Made by a program: the position numbers and the translations under genes
DNA from: UBA1366 sp047602575
GTDB lineage: Bacteria; Bacillota; Clostridia; Oscillospirales; Ruminococcaceae
Direction: 5' to 3'
NCBI GenBank assembly: GCA_047602575.1
Contig: JASGGY010000001.1
Span: 1 to 64,000, forward strand
Length of the DNA stretch: 64,000 nucleotides
The notes under the pieces: generated by a model
The model's input: only the letters and a program-made list of their open reading frames with translations
What the model was told of the DNA's origin: nothing
Database searches by the model: none
Shown here: positions 60,815 to 64,000 of the stretch, one piece after another
Position numbering within the stretch: position 1 is the stretch's first letter
Layout of the letters: each line of letters begins with the position of its first letter

Positions 60815-60968
60815 GTGGCTTTGCCCCCACACCCCCACTTAAGGGGCGCTGCCCCTTAAGAATCCCCGCCAAAGGGTGCAAGCACCCTTTGGAAACCCGT
60901 TGTCGCGGTTGGGTGCCTGCTTTTCGACTGGATGGTGAACGCGTTGACACTTTGTGCATCTCAATGGG
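60815..60968 (+). repeat. GC-rich palindromic repeat element, copy 10
   Basis: CTTAAGGGGCGCTGCCCCTTAAG hairpin, CCAAAGGGTGCAAGCACCCTTTGG core, AAACCCGTTGTCGCG, GGGTGCCTGCTTTTCGACTGG and the GTGCATCTCAATGGG end. Very similar to copy 6 in the core and to copy 2 in the tail. Confidence 0.85.
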
Positions 60969-61049
60969 TATACTAAACTGGTAAGAATGAGCGTATTGCC
61001 GGCAACGGCGATAATAATAAGTGCAAGCCAGAAAGAAAAGTTTTGGTCA

Positions 61050-61235
61050 AGCTTTTTCAAAAGCTTGCGGTTTCCAAAGGCAGCGCCTTTGGTCGCTGTC
61101 CGCAGACAGCGAAACTCCAAACCCAACGGGAGCTCCGCACAGGGGGAATTGCCAAAACAGTCCAGTGGACTGTTTTGGCAAGGGAGGCATGCCCTGCGAA
61201 AGAGGGCTGCCCCCAAGTAGGGACCTCTCCAAACC
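61050..61235 (+). repeat. Diverged palindrome cluster related to the repeat family
   Basis: Several nested inverted repeats in series: AAGCTTTTTCAAAAGCTT, CCAAAGGCAGCGCCTTTGG, CGCTGTCCGCAGACAGCG and CCAAAACAGTCCAGTGGACTGTTTTGG (split). Shares GGTTTCCAAAG with the family but not the conserved tail. Confidence 0.6.
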
Positions 61236-61338
61236 CTCCTCCGTTCGTTAAGACGAACGGACAAACAAACCCTGATTCCCGCTCAAGAAAAGCCAAAACA
61301 GCTTCTCCTGCCTCATGGCACGGACTAACTCTCCCACC

Positions 61339-61420
61339 TAAACCTCTAACATCTGACATCTGACCTCTAACTTCTAAAATGGCACGAACAAATTCCCCCA
61401 TCAACCTCTAACTTCTAATA
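61339..61420 (+). repeat. Degenerate heptad arrays, copy 6
   Basis: CCTCTAA/CATCTGA/CATCTGA/CCTCTAA/CTTCTAA at 61339-61378 and a second short run ACCTCTAACTTCTAAT at 61403-61420, which joins the AAAGG of argS. The whole argS leader is made of repeats. Confidence 0.8.
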
Positions 61421-61435
61421 AAAGGATTGATAAAA

Positions 61436-63190
61436 ATGACCCCCATTCTGCAAACCCTCACAGAAAAAGTTTCCGCTGCGTTTGAGCAGTGCGGCTATGA
61501 CGGAAAACTCGGCACGGTTACGGTGTCCGACCGGCTGGATTTATGCCAGTTCCAGTGCAACGGCGCGTTCGCCGGCGCGAAGCTTTACCGGAAAGCACCG
61601 AAGATGATTGCCGACGAGGTGGCGGCGGTGCTTGCCGCGGATGAAATGTTCGCGAAAGCGGAAACCGCCGGCGCGGGATTTCTGAACCTGACGCTGTGTG
61701 ACCAATTCCTCACAGCGTTCGTAAACAGCATTGCCGCGGACGAACACAACGGCGTTCCGCAGGCGGATGTGCCGGAAACCATCGTAATGGATTACGGCGG
61801 GCCAAACGTCGCAAAGCCGCTCCATATCGGGCATTTGCGTCCGGCAATCATCGGCGAGGCAATGAAGCGCATCGCACGCGCGGCGGGGCATAAAGTGATT
61901 TCCGACATCCACATGGGCGACTGGGGGCTTCCCATCGGGCTTGTGATTGCGGAGCTGGAAGTCCGCCATCCGGATTGGGCTTGCTTTGCTCCCGATTTTC
62001 CGGCGGGGGGCGCTGTTCCCACGCTCGATGCGGATTCGCTCAACGAGATTTATCCGTTTGCAAGCGCGAAAAGCAAGGAGGACGCGGATTTCCGCCTTCG
62101 CGCGCAGGCTGTGACTGCGGCGCTTCAGGACGGCGCGCCCGGCTTTACCGCGCTGTGGAAAGAAATTCTGCGCGTTTCCGTGCAGGATATGCGGAAAAAT
62201 TACACGCGGCTGGGCGTGGATTTTGATCTGTGGTACGGCGAAAGCGACGCGTCTGCATTTATCCCCCGCATGATGAATATGCTGAAAGAAAAAAAGCTTT
62301 TACGCGAAAGCGAGGGTGCGTTGGTTGTGGATGTGGCGGAGGAAAGCGACAAAGCGCCCGTTCCGCCGGTGATTGTTCAGAAATCAGACGGTGCTGACAT
62401 TTATGCCACGACCGACTTAGCAACGATTTTGCAGCGGCAGGAGGACTTCTCGCCCACCCGGGTCTGGTATTTTGTGGACATTCGGCAAAGCCTGCACTTT
62501 TTACAAGTGTTCCGCTGCGCAAAGCTGGCGGGAATTGTGCCGGAAACAACAGAGCTTGCGTTTAACCCCAACGGCACAATGAACGGACCGGACGGCAAGC
62601 CGTTCAAAACGCGCGACGGCGGTGTGCTGCCCCTGTCGGCGTTTTTCGACATGGTTTTAGCGGAAGCAAAGGCGCGCATTGCCCAGTCTGCCCACGGCGA
62701 GGACGGCGATAAGGACGCGGCGGCGGAGAAAATCGCCTGCGCGGCAATCAAATTCGGCGACCTCATCAACCACCGCGCCAAGGATTATATTTTCGATATG
62801 GACAAATTCATGTCCTCCGAGGGCAAGACCGGTGCGTATATTTTGTACACCATCGCGCGGATTAACAGCGTTCTGCGCAAGGCGGGGGGCTGCCCGGCGG
62901 GCGCGGAAATCACCGTCGTTACCGTTGCCGAGGAACGCGCGCTGCTGCTGACCATCGCGCTGGGAAGCCAGGCAGTTCTGGGGGCGCTTGCCGAAAAAGC
63001 GCCGAGCTTTATCTGTGAATACGCTTATAATTTAGCGGTTGCGTTCTCGAAATTCTACCACGCCTGCCCGATTGCGAGCGAAGCGGATGCGGCGGTGCGC
63101 GGCTCACGCCTTGCGCTTGCGGCGCTGACAAAAGCGGCTTTGATACAGTATCTGGATATGCTTGGCATTGAGCCGGTTGATTTTATGTAA
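61436..63190 (+). CDS. argS: Arginyl-tRNA synthetase
   Basis: 584 aa. N-terminal arginine-tRNA-specific domain (1-100), Rossmann fold with Y-G-G-P-N-V-A-K-P-L-H-I-G-H-L-R (HIGH at about 129-132), connective insertion, K-T-R-D-G-G in place of the KMSKS loop as usual for some ArgRS, DALR anticodon-binding domain with the C-terminal end. ATG 61436 is 10 nt after AAAGG; a TTG at 61427 is disfavoured. Followed by glmU in the same direction, 20 bp later. Confidence 0.96.
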   Translation: MTPILQTLTEKVSAAFEQCGYDGKLGTVTVSDRLDLCQFQCNGAFAGAKLYRKAPKMIADEVAAVLAADEMFAKAETAGAGFLNLTLCDQFLTAFVNSIAADEHNGVPQADVPETIVMDYGGPNVAKPLHIGHLRPAIIGEAMKRIARAAGHKVISDIHMGDWGLPIGLVIAELEVRHPDWACFAPDFPAGGAVPTLDADSLNEIYPFASAKSKEDADFRLRAQAVTAALQDGAPGFTALWKEILRVSVQDMRKNYTRLGVDFDLWYGESDASAFIPRMMNMLKEKKLLRESEGALVVDVAEESDKAPVPPVIVQKSDGADIYATTDLATILQRQEDFSPTRVWYFVDIRQSLHFLQVFRCAKLAGIVPETTELAFNPNGTMNGPDGKPFKTRDGGVLPLSAFFDMVLAEAKARIAQSAHGEDGDKDAAAEKIACAAIKFGDLINHRAKDYIFDMDKFMSSEGKTGAYILYTIARINSVLRKAGGCPAGAEITVVTVAEERALLLTIALGSQAVLGALAEKAPSFICEYAYNLAVAFSKFYHACPIASEADAAVRGSRLALAALTKAALIQYLDMLGIEPVDFM

Positions 63191-63209
63191 GCGGAAAGGA
63201 CATTTTGCT

Positions 63210-64000
63210 ATGAACAAGGGCGAAAAAGCGGTCATTCTGGCGGGTGGTCAGGGAAAACGCATGAAGTCGGAGCTGCCTAAGGCGCTGCTCAGCGTGCTGG
63301 AAAAACCCATGCTGCGCTGGGTGACGGATGCCTGCGAAGCGGCGGGACTGAGCAATTTGTGCGTGGTCAAGGGCTTTGGTGCGGAGAAAATTGACGACTA
63401 TCTGGACGGACGCTATCAGACCGTGCTGCAGGCGGAGCGTCTGGGGACGGGTCACGCGGTGATGCAGACGGCGGACTTTCTGCGGGAGGGCGGCGCGTCG
63501 GACACGCTGTTGCTCAACGGCGATGCGCCCTTTATCGACGCGGAAACCATCTTGGGTGCGCTTGCCCAGCACCGCGCGGGCGGCTATTCCGTGACCGTTG
63601 TAACCAGCGAGGTGAACAACCCGCACGGCTACGGCAGGATTCTGCGCGACGGCGATTTTGTCACGGGTATTGTCGAGGAAACCGACTGCACACAGGAGCA
63701 GCGCGCCATCCGCGAAATCAACTCCGGCTGTTATTGGTTTGACACCGAGGCGCTGCTGGAGGCGCTTGATAAGCTCACCCCTGCCAATGCGCAGGGTGAG
63801 TATTATCTCACCGACTGTCTGGGGCTTATTATCGGTGCGGGGCTGCGCGCAGGCGCGTTTCTTTCGCCGAATCCGGACGTGGTGCTCGGCGCAAACGACC
63901 GCCGCGGCTTGCTCGAACTCAACGACATCGCCCGCCGCCGCGTGATCGACAAGCACCTTGACAACGGCGTGGAATTCACCTGCACCGAGGGCGTGGTGAT
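63210..64000 (+). CDS. glmU: GlmU, N-terminal part (runs off window)
   Basis: Bifunctional N-acetylglucosamine-1-phosphate uridyltransferase/glucosamine-1-phosphate acetyltransferase, making UDP-GlcNAc for the cell wall. About 263 residues seen: uridyltransferase motif L-A-G-G-Q-G-K-R-M near the start, E-R-L-G-T-G-H-A-V (uridine site), G-D-A-P-F-I (metal Asp), G-Y-G-R-I, and E-I-N-S-G. The C-terminal left-handed helix acetyltransferase is outside the window. GGAAAGGA 8 nt before ATG 63210. The frame is open to the window edge. Confidence 0.95.
   Translation, partial: MNKGEKAVILAGGQGKRMKSELPKALLSVLEKPMLRWVTDACEAAGLSNLCVVKGFGAEKIDDYLDGRYQTVLQAERLGTGHAVMQTADFLREGGASDTLLLNGDAPFIDAETILGALAQHRAGGYSVTVVTSEVNNPHGYGRILRDGDFVTGIVEETDCTQEQRAIREINSGCYWFDTEALLEALDKLTPANAQGEYYLTDCLGLIIGAGLRAGAFLSPNPDVVLGANDRRGLLELNDIARRRVIDKHLDNGVEFTCTEGVV

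Noticed and set aside
3045..61235. Insertion sequences or MITEs proven from the palindromic elements
   Set aside because: No transposase and no clear target-site duplications were seen by eye, so only a dispersed repeat family is claimed.
2200..61420. CRISPR array from the repeated motifs
   Set aside because: Heptads have no unique spacers of constant length and the palindromic elements are kilobases apart; no cas genes.

Overview
The window is one contig end from an anaerobic, low-to-mid-GC Firmicute, most probably a Ruminococcus-like member of the Oscillospiraceae (Clostridia). This rests on gene content: an Rnf ion-pumping complex, a single-chain pyruvate:ferredoxin oxidoreductase, SpoVG, HrcA/CIRCE heat-shock control, T-box and L10-leader RNA regulation, a cellobiose phosphorylase and a BspA/Big2-type surface protein. 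No species is claimed. The first 73 bases are not genomic: they match an Oxford Nanopore ligation adapter plus native barcode 04 and its flanks. The two genes just inside (rnfD, rnfG) carry several frameshifts, which are best read as uncorrected read errors at the contig end.

Layout: 0.07-3.0 kb rnfD-G-E-A-B; 3.3 kb tRNA-Arg; 3.5-6.8 kb a membrane protein, class II aldolase (fba) and a QueT-type transporter behind a probable preQ1 riboswitch; 6.9-8.5 kb small DNA-binding proteins, including a tandem HTH duplication; 8.6-13.5 kb the CIRCE-controlled hrcA-grpE-dnaK-dnaJ operon; 13.9 kb tRNA-Thr; 14-16.5 kb a membrane protein, a phosphatase and an XRE regulator; 16.7-21.2 kb a 1479-residue secreted protein; 21.4-25.6 kb pfkA, lexA, murC, spoVG; 26-29.6 kb PFOR behind a structured leader; 30-31.6 kb ilvA under an Ile-type T-box; 31.7-35.2 kb a response regulator/histidine kinase/HtrA operon; 35.6-37.7 kb CIRCE-groESL; 37.8-39 kb rplJL with L10 leader; 39-42.2 kb a methyltransferase, an unknown protein and a flavin oxidoreductase.

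From 42.7 to 52.8 kb lies an accessory block. A complete comEA-like gene stands at its left end and a truncated second copy of the middle of that gene at its right end, giving imperfect direct repeats of about 430 bp that bracket about 9 kb of more A/T-rich DNA. Inside are a decayed methyltransferase, DUF6886, GNAT, a GrpB-APH fusion kinase, two more APH-like kinases, a HAD phosphatase, an AlkZ-like protein, a MerR-VOC fusion regulator and a gene fragment cut by the right-hand repeat. After it come another methyltransferase, metG, small membrane proteins, a candidate sRNA with an anti-Shine-Dalgarno stretch, aldose epimerase and cellobiose phosphorylase, argS, and the start of glmU.

Two families of intergenic repeats run through the window: about ten copies of a GC-rich palindromic element of about 100-170 bp placed after genes, and six arrays of a degenerate 7-bp unit (TTAGAGG/CCTCTAA) that often run directly into a Shine-Dalgarno sequence. 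The genes otherwise describe sugar fermentation (CBP, PFK, FBA, PFOR) coupled to an Rnf ion gradient, with protein-quality and envelope-stress control.
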